64,000 nt of DNA, from positions 5,270,117 to 5,334,116 of the forward strand of contig RSEF01000019.1 in NCBI GenBank assembly GCA_003993805.1, read 5' to 3'. The notes under the pieces were generated by a model. That model saw only the letters and a list, made by a program, of their open reading frames with translations, had not been told where the DNA came from and did not search any database. Source of the DNA: Himantopus leucocephalus. Its lineage: Eukaryota > Chordata > Aves > Charadriiformes > Recurvirostridae. Below are positions 27,601 to 39,365 of this stretch, piece after piece. Position 1 is the stretch's first letter. Each line of letters opens with the position of its first letter. Made by a program: the position numbers and the translations under genes.

Positions 27601-30600
27601 CTTCTTAATGTCATAAAAATCCATGTTCTGACCTTGAAGCTGGCTTACAGGGCTGCCTTGCTAGGATGTATTTTGAATTTCTAGCCCTCTGTACTAGTTT
27701 TTGGCTAGAATAGTTCATCTTACAGGCCTGGAAACTTCTTACTGTGCCATTGTTGCTTCCTCCTAGAGTGCTGTGGGCACTGGGTTAAACATCTGGAATT
27801 TACCTGGTGGATTTGGCACCCCTGCCAAGCCTTAGCCCCCTTCCATGAGGGCCGTGGGTTATTGCCCTCCCGCGTGGCTGTTTCACTCAGTGATGCTGTG
27901 CTTCTGCAGGGTGTTCCTTGCCTTGTGCGAAGACCCCAAGGACCGTGGGACCATTGTCGCTCAAGGCGGTGGAAAGGTGACTACTTCTATGTTTGCAGCC
28001 CAACCTGATGGGCAGTTAATGCCTGTTGGGAGCCTGTGACGTGTCTACAGTGAGGGAATGTGGCAGAAAAGCATGAGCTGTCTTGGTACCCCTTGGGGCC
28101 ACCCAGACTGACGCTCCAGCCCTGTCTCCACAAGCCTCCAATGACGCAATCTGCTTGAAACCACCGTGTGTGGGCTACAAGCTCTGGTGCGGTGCTTATT
28201 TGAGAACAAGAGCAAGACATCACAGTGGGCTGCAGTCCAGACCCATTTCTTCAACAGATACATCTTTAGGATATTTTTAAGTTATTTTAGTATGTTAAGG
28301 TTGTCCTGTAAATCTTCTCAGAGGCATTGAATGCTTTCCTGTGTGTCACTAGGCCCTGATACCTCTGGCTGCGGAAGGCACGGAAGTTGGCAAGATAAAG
28401 GCTTCTCATGCTCTGGCGAAAATCGCTGCTATCTCCAATCCAGACATGGCATTCCCGGGGGAGAGGGTAAGCTTAGAGAAAAATAATAAAAATAAAACTT
28501 GGTAATTCCTTTATCAAATGAAAATTGCCAAGATCTGACAGCTGGAGAAGCAGTAACGTGCCTTCTCTTCTTAGGTGTATGAGGTGGTAAGGCCCCTCGT
28601 CAGCCTCCTGAACACCGAGAGAGATGGCCTCCAGAATTATGAGGCTCTGTTAGGTCTCACTAACTTTTCAGGAAGAAGTGATAAACTTAGGTGAGTTTAA
28701 CTGCTTTTTGACCCTCTTTGTTTCCCAGGAGTGAATGTGAATTTCAGTTCAACGCTTTTCTTGTAGAACTATAAAAACTGGTCAGTTTGAGCCACCTTTG
28801 GTAGAGCTACAAAGGTCTTGGAACTAAAAGATTGCTAAAATAGCCAGGAAGAGAGCGGTGCATTTTCCTCTAGAAAGAGGAAAGACGTGAATCTAATCTG
28901 CATTGGATAGGGGATGAACTCCATGGCATGAGCTCCAGTGCTGCTAACACCGATTTGTTTCAAGGCCTTCCCTGTCTGCAGTTAATATTTTATAAGTTGG
29001 TTATTGCTGTCCCATGACGTATTTTATTTGACTGCTCTTCGACACAGGATGAAGATAGTCAAAGAGAGGGCCCTGCCGGACATTGAAAACTATATGTTTG
29101 AGAATCACGACCAACTTCGCCAGGCAGCCACAGAGTGCATGTGCAACCTGGTGGTCAACAAGGAGGTAACGCACTGCGCGTCTCAGCCTTGACTGTGCGC
29201 ACCGGTTCGTGAGCCCCTGTGATGAGGCGTTCCTAAATGTGTTATCTCTGGTTATCATGGGGTTGGGTTTTTTTAGGTTCAAGAGCGGTTTGTGGCTGAT
29301 GGAAATGACCGGCTGAAGTTGGTGGTGTTACTGTGTGGTGAGGATGATGAGAAGGTCCAGGTTGCAGCGGCAGGAGCCCTGGCCATGCTTACAGCAGCAC
29401 AAAAGAAACTCTGCTCCAAGATGACGGAAGTGGTAAGACCATAAGTCTGATTATTGGCGGTGTAGACATACCCTTGACAGCGCCTGGCTCCGTCATGAAA
29501 ATGCCACTCAAAAGGAAGATGTAGTCCACCAGTCCGATATTGAGGAACTTAGTGGTGAAGCTGAGACCTAGGGGTGTGTGCTCCTGGTCCATCCCTGCAC
29601 AAAGTAAAACAGCCTGCTTACACCAGGCTTCATCTCAGAGCTGAAACATTTCTATATAGCCATTCCACAAGCTGAGTCCAGAATGTCACACAAGGCTAGG
29701 AATGCAGAATATTATTCTATAGACCCTTAAAGCCTTTGCTAAATAACCTGATATCCAAACCTTCTTTCAATCAGAAATGAGAAGAGCTTGATAGATAACC
29801 TATTGAGCTTTGCAGATCCCAAAACATCTCCATTCCCTGCACGGTGCTGGGAACTCAGACCCTGCGTAGCTGAATGTCTGTGAAGGGCTGTGGTTGAGAA
29901 CTCACGACCCCTGTTGTGTTGCACACACGCTGATGTTGGACACTGGGTCTTGTTAGAATAAAAATGATTAATCAAGCCAAAGGAGGGGCTCAGGAAAATC
30001 AGTGGGGGAATGGGTGGTCTGCTTCTGGTCATCTCAGCTGTGGCAATACTCTGATCAGACTCTTTGCACAGAGATTATGCAGCAGCGTAATCATGCAATG
30101 TGTTTCATGTGGTGCGAGTGCTGTGAAAGCTGCTGACTTCAGTGTAATAAAAATTGGGTTCAAAAGCTTGGAGTCAGGTTTTCTTAGTTAAAGAATCAAA
30201 TAACCGTCCTTGACATGAGCATGAAGAAGTATGTCCCCATGCTTCCTTCTGCTGAGAAATGCCTTTGCCAAACTCACATTCTTGGTTGAGGCATTCTTCA
30301 GCTCAATACTGATGGACCCCTCTCTCCCTTAAAGACCACCCAGTGGCTTGAAATCCTGCAGAGGCTCTGCTTGCATGATAACATGGAAGTACAGCACCGA
30401 GGACTGGTCATCGCTTTCAACCTAATCAGTGCTGACAAAGAGCTAGCGAAGAAGCTGGTGGAGACAGAGCTCCTAGAGATCCTGACATACATTGGCAAGC
30501 AAGAAGATGACCCCAAGAAGCAGCACATCCTTAATGTGGCACGTGATTGCCTCACGAGGTGCATGGATTATGGGCTGATCAAACCTCTCTCTCGGGCATG

Positions 30601-30601
30601 A
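18696..30601 (+). CDS. UNC45B: UNC45B, striated-muscle myosin co-chaperone (19 coding exons, 929 aa)
   Basis: UNC45B is the UCS-family chaperone that works with HSP90 to fold and assemble myosin motor domains in skeletal and cardiac muscle. Coding exons: 18696-18857, 19636-19672, 20008-20183, 21022-21111, 21611-21778, 22927-23095, 23382-23552, 24398-24569, 24924-25224, 25635-25729, 26397-26538, 26986-27126, 27318-27445, 27910-27976, 28353-28466, 28575-28690, 29048-29165, 29277-29432, 30335-30601. Every junction is GT-AG and phases agree; the sum is 2790 nt (929 aa plus stop), against about 930 aa in human. Residues 1-125 form the TPR domain that binds HSP90, starting [15 protein letters not shown]. 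The central domain follows, and from about residue 515 the armadillo-like UCS domain binds myosin. Blocks such as [20 protein letters not shown] match mammalian UNC45B almost exactly. UNC45A is less likely because of the match and the synteny. No disrupting change was found. Confidence 0.97.
20236..20533 (-). mobile_element. CR1 LINE fragment (3' end, 5'-truncated)
   Basis: Reversed, this segment reads as the 3' end of an avian CR1 retrotransposon. It runs through the GGATGAGGGGAATGGCTTCAA and merged-paragraph-like GC-rich portion typical of CR1 and ends in CATTCTATGATTCT. It lies antisense in UNC45B intron 3 and encodes no intact protein. It is the clearest sign that the host is a bird or other sauropsid. 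Confidence 0.92.
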
Positions 30602-31180
30602 GGAAATGAAAAGCACCAAAAAAGGCTGAATGTGTTGGGGGGGGAAAAAGCTACTGAGAAATGTGGAAAAGTGAGAGCCATGAGGAAAATCTAGTGCCAC
30701 TGTCAAGGCACAGAAGAGTTTGGGGACAACTTTGGAGGATCAGAAACTGTATGAGGAAAAAGGGGACGTTTTCCTGGAAAATCTGGGAAGTGTCCATCTG
30801 AGTAATTCCCAGATGGTGTAAATCCTTTCTTTGCCCCCATTCAGCTGATAATGATAAAGCTTCGAGGCCCAGCTCGAAGAGTTGTGTTGTGTTGGAAAAT
30901 GAGTCAGTTGTGTTGGAAATGTGCCAGTGGGCAGTTGGAAGGAAACTCAGCTGGGCTGAAATCTGTTCTGGAACCACCTCCAGCTCCTGGTGTACTCCTG
31001 GAATTCCTAGCGATGGTGGGATGGGGAGGGTTAAATGCCTTCTATCCTGTAGTCAGAAAACAGGTTGTGTTTTAGCTGTGTGCTTTTTTGTTCATTTATG
31101 GTATTTTTAAACAGCCGGTAGTGTGCCAAAGTGTGAGGCTGGTGAGTGGACTCTTAATAAATTCACTACTTTGTTCCATG
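30602..31180 (+). other. UNC45B 3' UTR and polyadenylation signal
   Basis: After the stop codon, the DNA contains a canonical AATAAA at 31156-31161, followed by a T/G-rich stretch that fits a downstream element. Cleavage is expected near 31175-31185, giving a 3' UTR of about 580 nt. No other signal nearer the stop was seen. Confidence 0.7.
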
Positions 31181-32758
31181 TGGAATTCCTGTTCTGCTTT
31201 TATTAAGCAAATGGAGACTCTAAGGCAACTCCCACTTGCATCACACCCAGCAGGCTGGAGTAATTGGTAGCACAGCCTGAATTTTCATCACTTCCAAACT
31301 CTCCAGTGCTGCTGAAATGAGCGTGCAAAGCCACCATGAAAGGCTGTACGAGGAGGTGGCACTGGTGGCTTAAGCTGAGGTTCATGCCAGAGCACAGCGT
31401 TTGGTTCGATAGGGAATGTTGACAATATCTCATTTATGGAAGAAGCGGAATGAGACACAAACACCAGTTGGTCATCACATTAAACTTCATTATATAGAAT
31501 CTGTGATCGAATGTAAACATTTATATGCAAGCTATGGACAACACAAAAAAAATCACAGACCCTTGCTTTAGTCCCTGGGGGGAAGAAAATCTAAGCATAT
31601 AGTAAATACAAACTTCCTCAGCTATGATTTAAATGTGAATTCAAGTGCATTAAAATATTTCTGATCGTGCTAAATGTCAGCGGCCCTCATGCGACAGGCA
31701 TGGCATCATGTGATGCCAAGTGTTGAGGCTTGGGGGTTATGAAAGGAACCATGGGGATAGTCTTTCCTTGGATGTTGATTAAGGTGGAAAAAAAAAAAGG
31801 TGCCTCAAGCTTCCTGAAGTTAGAAAAGCAAGAATTATTAAGCTGTAAGGCAAATTTACTTGGAGGCTGATTCTAGCTGTGTACAATGTCTTCTCGTTAT
31901 TGTAACCACGTTCAGTTATAAATCACTGGTGCTTTATAACCCCACCAGGAAGGTATCAGACTCTTCTTCCAAATCAAATGAACCACAGGTCCTTCTGTGG
32001 TTTGTTTTCAGCCGGCCTTCAACTTTGGATGCCCAGTTTTAGGAACTTTGGATCTGTCTTTCAAAAGTACTTTGCATCTAACTCTGTATAGAGAGTTTTA
32101 ATCTAACCAGCATAGCATGTCTGAAACCGAGACAAAAAATGCTGTTGGTATCTAAGGTCAGTTATGCAGTTTTCTTTCTCCTACTAAAGCTTCTCTTTGA
32201 AGCACCTGGTTTATAACCCACATTGACTGTTGCTGAAATTGAGTGGGGAAACTGCTCCTGTAAAAGCCATTTATATGTATTTCTTAGCTAAAACATGGAC
32301 AGAAGGCCTCATTGTCACTTTCCTAGATATCTGAATAGAGGCTGTCTTTTAAAAAACAGCTTCTAACACTGGATGCCTGTGCTGTTTGTTTCTGAGCACT
32401 ACTGTCAGTATGGGAGTGAGCTGGTGAAAGCCAGAAAGTTTTCCAGTTTCCCATCTTGGCATAGTGGCTTTGACTTGGCATTGCACCTGCATCAGGTTTT
32501 GCCAGTCCTTGTAAGGAGCCTTTAGGGAATGATGTAATTCTACTGACATTCAAACTATCTCTTTTCTCTGCATTATTGAAACTTTACATTTGATTTAAAA
32601 CAGACTGTAGAGGTTTCCCAAGAGTCTCTGGGCTTTTAGAGAGGACCAGCTATTACAGAGGAAATCTTTCTACTTCAGATATAGAGTAAAAAAATCTCAA
32701 ACATACATAACCATTGACCTGTCAGGGCCTTGTTGGGATCCTATGTGGTTGCCTGTTC
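31181..32758. other. Intergenic DNA between UNC45B and the Schlafen gene
   Basis: No coding similarity or large repeat was recognised. The right part may be the former 3' UTR of the minus-strand Schlafen gene. I could not assign a polyadenylation signal to it. Confidence 0.5.
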
Positions 32759-35463
32759 TCAGTTATCAAATAACAGCTGTAGATTTAAATTAGCTCTGGA
32801 TGCTACACAGACCAATATAGTTCTTAAAATTTCTTTCTGAAATGGAAAGGACTGAGGAATAATACCAAACACAATGCTTCTTTTTAAGCCAGAGAAATGA
32901 TGGATGCTGTCAAGAACAGCGTGCTCTTCTAGCCCTTCCTCTGTGTTCCTTAATGATATATTAGACTTGGACTTCTTCATTTCTGATGCTGGTATTCCAC
33001 AGTATGCTTTTACTTCTTCATCTCTGTAGCACAGAATAGCAATATCTTTCTTGGAGTAACCCTTTTTAACATATGTATGATAATGTTCTGCCACATATTC
33101 TGTCTCATTCGCTTACTATTTCAATACAGCCTTGCACGGCATGAGCACTTGTGTCTCTGCATAACAACTTTGCTAAACGTTGTCTGGGAATATTTAGGGT
33201 AGACTGCTTTACGATCATTTCCATATTTTATTTTAGCTAGCTATAGATACTGTTAGCATTACAAACACTTTGGTTGGTGACTTGATGGGATCGTGCCATT
33301 TTGCTTCTGGAAGACCGGTTGGGAAGCAGTGACTTGTCTGTAAGTAGTCCAAGATATTCCAGAAAGAGCTGGGCTCAGGGAGATACGGTGCTGAAGTTAG
33401 AGCCAAGGCTTTCTTATACCAATCACCTTCCCCATCTTGGAAATTCTGTGCTTCATCAATTATTACGTGCTTCACATCGTTAAAGCTTGCCTTCAAAAAG
33501 GCTACTCTTGTCACAGCTTGGCAAATGTTTCTCTGCCTAGAGAAGAGATAAAAGTAGATTAAAAACAATCTCTGTATTGCAGACTGCTGGTTATACTTGA
33601 TCAAAACAAAGTGAATGCCCATGATATTAACGTCATATTTATTAGTAGATGCTCAGGATGTCGAGAAAAGAATTTGAGCCTGACTAAAAACGCATCCCAA
33701 CTGCGTACTTCAAACACTGTAATGACAGTGGACCAAACAGCATACCAAATATACTAATCAGTACTCAGCTATTTAAAAATGCTGCTGAAACAAAAGGATG
33801 TTGAATTGAATAATTGAAGGAAATGCTTACCGCACAAAATCTCTCTGAGGCTTGTTCTCACATCCATAAAGAACTTCCTCTTGTTTGCACTGCAGCATAC
33901 TTCTTATTTTCTCTATGATCTTCAGGGCCACTATAGTTTTTCCTGTTCCTGGTAGTCCATAAACATACAGCTGCTTAGTTTTGTGAAGATTTTCTGATGG
34001 TAGCTGGTACTGTTTGATGGTCAAGAGGTTCAAAAACTCCAAACCCACACAGTCACTTAAAAAGGACTTGAAACTTCGTGAACTACTGTTAGAGCATGTA
34101 AGAGGGCCTTCGAGTTGTCACTGTTGATTAGGCTGTAGTTTTGGGGATACATTTCTTGAATATTCAGATCCCATTCTTTTCCACAGTTAATTTTGGGAAG
34201 CAAAGTCAGTAGCTTTGGTATTACACACCATTTGTGAATATAGCCCCTGGCGTTGACTAATTTCTCCTTCAGCCTCCAGGCTATGCATCTTGAGTATTCC
34301 AACAAAGCCTCTGAGATACGACGCTTGCAGGTTGTATAGAGGACAGGTGGCCTATCCTTGGCTATTAGGAGAACATCACAAATTATGTCTCTGTTTTCTG
34401 GCAAGCTGACCTCAACAGCCCAGCTTCTGGAAAATATCAGAACTCCCTCAGAAAGCTGCTTCAATTGATTTTCCATCAAAATATCCAACTCTGGATGCTC
34501 TTGGAGGAGATCTTCACTGAGTTTTTCCAGAGTATATGTTATGCTGCAGGATTCCACTACAAGGCAAAGCAGAAGACATGGTTAGTGTTAGTATAAGACA
34601 TGCAAATCCATCCCTCTGAAATGATTCTGTGGGAATTAATATTGGTGAACAGCTACAAAGACAGACCATAGCTTCCTGAAAAAACTTTTTTCCTTCTTCA
34701 AAATTTTCTTTAACCACTCCATGTGTTTCCAGATTCTTTTGCGAAGACTGCTTCCTCAGGGGACTCGATCCTCATCTCCTACCCAGGTCGCAGTCCCTTT
34801 GCTAAAAACGCCAGCACAGGACCAGCTGTTGCCAGCCCTGTTTAGGAGACCTGGTGAGTAAACAAGGAAACAATAATGGCTCAATAGAAAGTCCCCTGGG
34901 CAGCTGGCTGATCTTGCCACGCCACAGAAACGTTGGACTGCAACCAACTGCAGACTCTCCACTCTGGTCCCAGCCCCAGTCACTTTATGTATTTACATCG
35001 GGCTGATTCCAAGGGCCCTTCTCCTCCCATCTTTCCCATTTTTCACTGGATTGTGAAAAGATGTTGTGGCTGTGGCTGTGGCTGTGACTGGTCCCCAGAG
35101 AAGTTCAGCTAGCTGAGCTCCGTCTTCTACACGTATCAAAAGCTGGCAGAAGATCAGTCCTTGGGGATGGGGGTCATCAGGCATTTGAACTCAATGTTGC
35201 TGTTAGATCTGCAAACTATTTCCATCTCTTTCACCTGTTTAAAGAATGTCTTCTAACACACCTTTGACCTTGACCATGCCCTTGAGATTCACATTGTAAA
35301 CCTACCAGACAGTGAAAGCAATGTGCAGACCTACCTGGAAGCAGTCGCTTACAAAGATCATCAACGTTGTCAAGGCCCTGGTGTGAATAAATGGGCTTGG
35401 CAAAAGGTGGCCCCTCTGTCAGACTGAGCTCTAGCCTAAAGGTCTCAGAAAACTTTGAAAGAT
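32759..35463 (-). pseudogene. Schlafen (SLFN) family gene, C-terminal linker and helicase part, disrupted
   Basis: Long Schlafens pair an N-terminal SLFN core with a C-terminal superfamily I helicase-like domain. They restrict viruses and stalled replication. Three exon blocks remain. The first, 35335-35463, encodes GPPFAKPIYSHQGLDNVDDL. The second is 34556-33831, with GVLIFSRSWAVEV and Walker A GLPGTGKT at 33935-33958. The third runs from 33536 leftward, with Walker B-like DEAQ at 33446-33457 and HHFSGLKRSIVFGI near the end. Both introns keep GT-AG sites with matching phase. The frame breaks near 34070-34085 (about -1 nt), near 33262-33268, and near 33108-33112. In-frame TAG (33237-33239) and TAA (33228-33230) lie between the last two breaks. 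Homology to other Schlafens continues in order across all breaks, so these are not introns. The N-terminal core exon was not found upstream. The order between UNC45B and PEX12 fits the SLFN cluster. Expression of a truncated protein cannot be excluded. Confidence 0.8.
35070..35092. repeat. Short TGTGGC tandem repeat
   Basis: About four units of a TGTGGC hexamer lie inside the first retained Schlafen intron. No function is apparent. Confidence 0.7.
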
Positions 35464-36640
35464 CTGGAAAAAAAGAAATAAAAACATATGATACAGCATG
35501 AGCATTTGCTGTCCCTCAGTGCAAAAGCCACAAGTTGTCCTCATGCTGGTTTTAAATCTTTTGCTCTTCTTTAAAATAATAAATACGATGCGTAGACAGA
35601 AACCTTGCAACTCACGTGGACAGCCGCTGATTAGCAACAGAATGGGCTCAGGTCATGGACCATGGAGCTGCTCTTGGTTTCCTTATCTCATTAGCTGCTG
35701 TTGTGACCGCTAACTCTTGTTAGTGATACCCTTTTCACTGCCCAAGAATTGGCCAACTAACAATTTATCTGTCCATAGCTCTCAGGTTATTAGACTGGCA
35801 GTGGAGAATGCCCCTAAAAAGCAGGAGGGAAAGTATAGATTAAGCCTGAAAGCAAATGGCAATTGCCATGGACTACAGCAATTATGTAAAAAACCATGTA
35901 CACTTGGGGTGTAACCTCAAAAGTGGTCAACTTGAGGCATGGAGAGCTCATGCCGCAAAAGCAGGCACAAATATTGGCATTAATAAGCTGCTAGTCCCAG
36001 GACTTTTGGAGCTGCCACCTCAGAGATACCGTTCTGGAAGCTGGGAAGCAGGATAACAAGCTAGAAAGCCCCGCGCAGAAGATACGGTCTGTGTATCTCC
36101 GTTTGCAACACTTGCAATATGACGTTCAATTTTCTGACCTTTTTGTACTGACAAAGCACGCTAAAGCTGATTTCATACTGAAATCATGCCTGTATACAAC
36201 TTTCAGCTGAAATAATTACAGTTATGGGTTAAAACTGTCTCATAACTTTTCCTCATGAAAGCCATCCATGCAATAGGCCACGTCGGAGCACCCTCAGTGC
36301 CCCCTCCCTCCTTGGGGCAAAATTCTGGCAAAGGCGCTGAGATTGGGGCAATACTGAGGGGACTGAGAACGGGGAAGGTTGTGGGCTTGACCGCAAAGCC
36401 TTGGGAAGCTTCGTGCAGCAGTGGATGAGTGCGTGCTGGCTATCCGCTCAACAAAGTTGTGTATTTTTTGAGGGGAGATGAGAGAAAATGAAATAATGAG
36501 GAAAAAGAGCAAGCTAGCGTTAGATTGCGGAAAATTGCTTGCAGGACAGGAAGGAAACGTATTCTATAGGCAGGATTAGAGCTCTGTGTACAAGGTAAAA
36601 ACTTCTTTCTTTTTTCCTCTGTTGTTTCCACGGTGGTACC
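35464..36640. other. Region upstream of Schlafen remnant, no exon seen
   Basis: I read both strands for the Schlafen N-terminal core, which should lie upstream on the minus strand, and found nothing convincing. No large repeat was seen either. The core exon is deleted, decayed beyond recognition, or placed elsewhere. Confidence 0.5.
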
Positions 36641-36649
36641 ACACTCATC

Positions 36650-37400
36650 ACGCCGCCCCTCGCTCGCGGAGCCTTCGCTACACAACACGCAGCGGGCAGA
36701 GCCGGGCCCTCAGGACTGGACGGCGTTTGAGGTAGTGATTTACCACCGCCCTCCTGCTTCGGCTCGGCAAGCCGTGTCGCTGAGGAAACGGAAGGGACAA
36801 AGCCAACCCGCCTCGGCGGCGGCCGCCCGAGGGAAATGCCGCGCTCCCCCGGCCGGGCCGGGCCGGGCCCTGCGCCCCCTCAGGGCTCCTCAGGGCGGGA
36901 AACGCTCGCACCGCCCCGAGCTCCGCTAACGCGCCTTCCTATTGGCTCCCACCCGGCCCCGTGCGCTGCCATTGGTTGTTGGCCACCGGGGAGGTGGGAC
37001 AAAGGCGGGCAGCTCCGCCTCGGTGTGGCTGGGTCTGCGTGAGCGGCGGGCTGAGGGGCAATATGGCGGCGACGGGTGCAGGGGCTGAGGGGTTCGGGCT
37101 CTGAGGGGCCTAGGGGCAGAGGGGGGGCTGGGGCGACCAGGGTAGGGCAGCTGAGGGCTCGGGATGTGGGGCGACGGGGTCGGAGAGGCTGAGGGGGTGT
37201 GAACCCGACCGAGGCAGGGCATCTGGGGCTGAAGGGGTGTGGGGTGATGAGCAGGCCGGGGACGGAATATCTGGGGGTTAGGTTATCTGGGGGGTGCGGG
37301 GGTCTGAGCGGGGCTGGGGTAGGGAGTTGGGGGCTGGTGGGTGGATAGGGGTGCAGGAGCTGGGGGCTGCGCGGGGGATGCAGGGAGGGAGATGGGAAAT
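36650..37400 (+). promoter_or_regulatory. CpG-island promoter of the SNORD7 host transcript
   Basis: A CpG-rich block contains two inverted CCAAT (ATTGG) boxes at 36941-36945 and 36971-36975, 30 bp apart. A full YY1-type motif AATATGGCGGC lies at 37060-37070. In housekeeping promoters this motif sits just downstream of the start site and points in the direction of transcription, here the plus strand. Initiation is inferred near 37020-37050. The ATG within the motif opens only a 13-codon frame, which fits a non-coding transcript. Confidence 0.65.
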
Positions 37401-39365
37401 AGGGTGCAAATGGGAGGCATGAGGGAAGGGTTAGATCAAAACAGGCCTCTGGACCCTTGGAGAGCCACTGACCTCAGCAACGTTTACAGGTATGACAGTT
37501 TTTTCCCTCTTGTTTTTGCCTGGTACTGGCTTTCCTTGACCTTGGGATCCCAACTTGTGACCTGTCTTCCCTAGCTCCAGCTTGGTTCTATCAGACATGT
37601 CACCCTCCTCCCTTCCCTTGCTCCCCTCCTAAATGTGCTTCATCTGTAACAGTGGGAGGTGATAAGGAGAAAAAACCAAAACCTTAATTCATGGATCAGT
37701 GTTAAACTTAAAACCAACTCCTGTTATTTGTTGTGTGCTTGCAGATCAGCCAAAGCTTTAATGCCTATTTGGAGTCTCTTCTGCCTTGTGGGGTGGGAGT
37801 GTGGCTGTAGGTGTGTCAGGAGGAAAAAGAGGGGTTTTGCTGGCTTAGCTAATGGTGTTTGGGAAGAGGACATGGAAAGCTTTTGCCTGTTTTACTCTAC
37901 CAACATGGCTTTAACATGCACACAGCTGAACACACAAGCTCTGTGTGGAGAGACTACATCCCTACTGATGGTGCAAAGTACCACCTCCTCCGTGCTGCGG
38001 TCTGACAGAGGTGGGTACAGGAAGGTAGAAACAGCAACCAGGGGCTCACTTCTTCAGGCTTGTAACAGCCACCCCTGTCTTATCTCCCCCCGGTCAGTGT
38101 TAACTTACTGCAAACTGTCCTGTAGAAAGCCATGTGAGCCTGAAAAGAATTATCCCAGAACCCAAGTTAATCTGTGTTTGTTGGAGGTGAGGAGGTGTGT
38201 GTGTGTTTGTTTTCTCCTCCAGAAAAAAACCAAACCTTTTCTGTTCTAGTTCCTGACCTGGGAGCAAAGTCCTTACTGAATGGAAATAATTTTGCCCAGA
38301 GCAATGATGAGCGAAGTACACTCTGAACTGGTATTGCTGAGACTTTGTGTCTTTGCTCTGACCAGGGCATGATCACGTAATCTTCTCTCTGAGCTTATTT
38401 AGGCTAAGCTCATCTGGAGTAAACAGCTTTGTTTCTTTTTGATGCACCCTAAAAAGTTGAAAAAATATTAAGAATTTCTAGCATTTTTTTTTTTAGCAGC
38501 AGAAAAACTAACCTTGATTTGAAAAGCAAGTAGTGCAAATACTTGTTTGGATTTGTGTATCTTGCTGCAATGCTGGATTTAGTACTGAGCTTGCAGCAAC
38601 AGGGGTTTCTTGTTTTTTCTCCTACATGTGACATGGTGTATGAAACTCCAGGTACTTTGCCAATGTATCTTCTCTGTAAATGCAATGCAGGCTCCGTAAA
38701 ATGGAGTCTGACCTGTCTGTCCTGTGGACCCCTCATCAGCAGTTGGTTCGGCTGTATCCTCATCTAGTGATTGCCAGCATGGAGGCAGGACTATTTTTGG
38801 AAGGGAGTTGTGGTGTTGGGCCTGGCTCTGATGCTCTGCTCTGGATGAAGTGCAGCCCTTTTGCGGGGAGGGGGGGAAAGGCTGGGCTAGTCAAGCAAGT
38901 ACAGGAAAAGATATGGAGCTGTTCTCTAATCTAGTTTTTATTCTCTTCCAGGTCTTGGTGACACCTTCACAGTCATTTCTCTCTTCCTGTGGAGAAGGAA
39001 GCTTCTATGGAGAACATGTACCTAGGAATATAGTTATGGTGGTTTTCTCTTAACAGGAGAAGCCACGTGGTTTCTGTTAAAGAAGCAGGGCAAGCAACTC
39101 AGTTGCTAATGCACTAATTTTTAAAGAGTGTCTAGATGAGTTGTGAATGTGGCTTAGGTTCACTAAACGTTTTTTAAAAGACTTGCAAAGTCAAGTTCTG
39201 ACCGTAATGTATTGGGCAACTCCAGTGCTGCTGTTAATGTTGATGTAGTTAAGCAACAGAACAAAGAATCCTGAATGTATATATGATACATACTAATTTG
39301 TGACTCCCCTACAGTCATGTAAGTCCAAAGGTTGTGGTTTAATAAAGTTGGTGTTCCTTGAAAAA
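37030..39365 (+). ncRNA. SNHG30: Probable snoRNA host gene (SNHG30 equivalent)
   Basis: This is a non-coding transcript inferred from three signals. The first is the plus-strand CpG promoter at its left end. The second is the intronic SNORD7. The third is an AATAAA at 39341-39346 followed by a GT-rich stretch. A good donor, CAG before GTATGA, ends a possible first exon at 37489. Strong acceptors precede 38691 (after a pyrimidine tract and AATGCAG) and 38953 (TTCTCTTCCAG). No conserved reading frame was found between them. In human, SNORD7 is hosted by SNHG30 next to PEX12, by recall. Exon limits here are predictions. Confidence 0.5.
38299..38396 (+). ncRNA. SNORD7: SNORD7 (Z30), box C/D snoRNA guiding U6 Am47
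   Basis: Box C ATGATGA lies at 38304-38310 and box D CTGA at 38389-38392, with short complementary ends (GAGC against GCTT, one wobble) closing the K-turn stem. The 11 bases directly before box D, TAATCTTCTCT at 38378-38388, are perfectly antisense to AGAGAAGATTA of U6 snRNA (43-53). By the D+5 rule the modified base is A47, the known target of vertebrate SNORD7. The length of about 98 nt fits the human RNA (about 97 by recall). A possible D' box CTGA lies at 38323-38326 with no assigned target. Intronic position on the plus strand next to PEX12 also matches human. The RNA acts in the nucleolus/Cajal body with fibrillarin, NOP56, NOP58 and 15.5K. Confidence 0.93.

Noticed and set aside
33108..33262. 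Explaining the Schlafen frame breaks as an ordinary intron
   Set aside because: Schlafen-like residues (NIP, AVQG and others) continue in the expected order inside the segment, and no donor with correct phase was found.
35280..35445. Plus-strand open stretch antisense to a Schlafen exon
   Set aside because: The minus strand has clear Schlafen homology with matching splice phase, so the plus-strand frame is a shadow.
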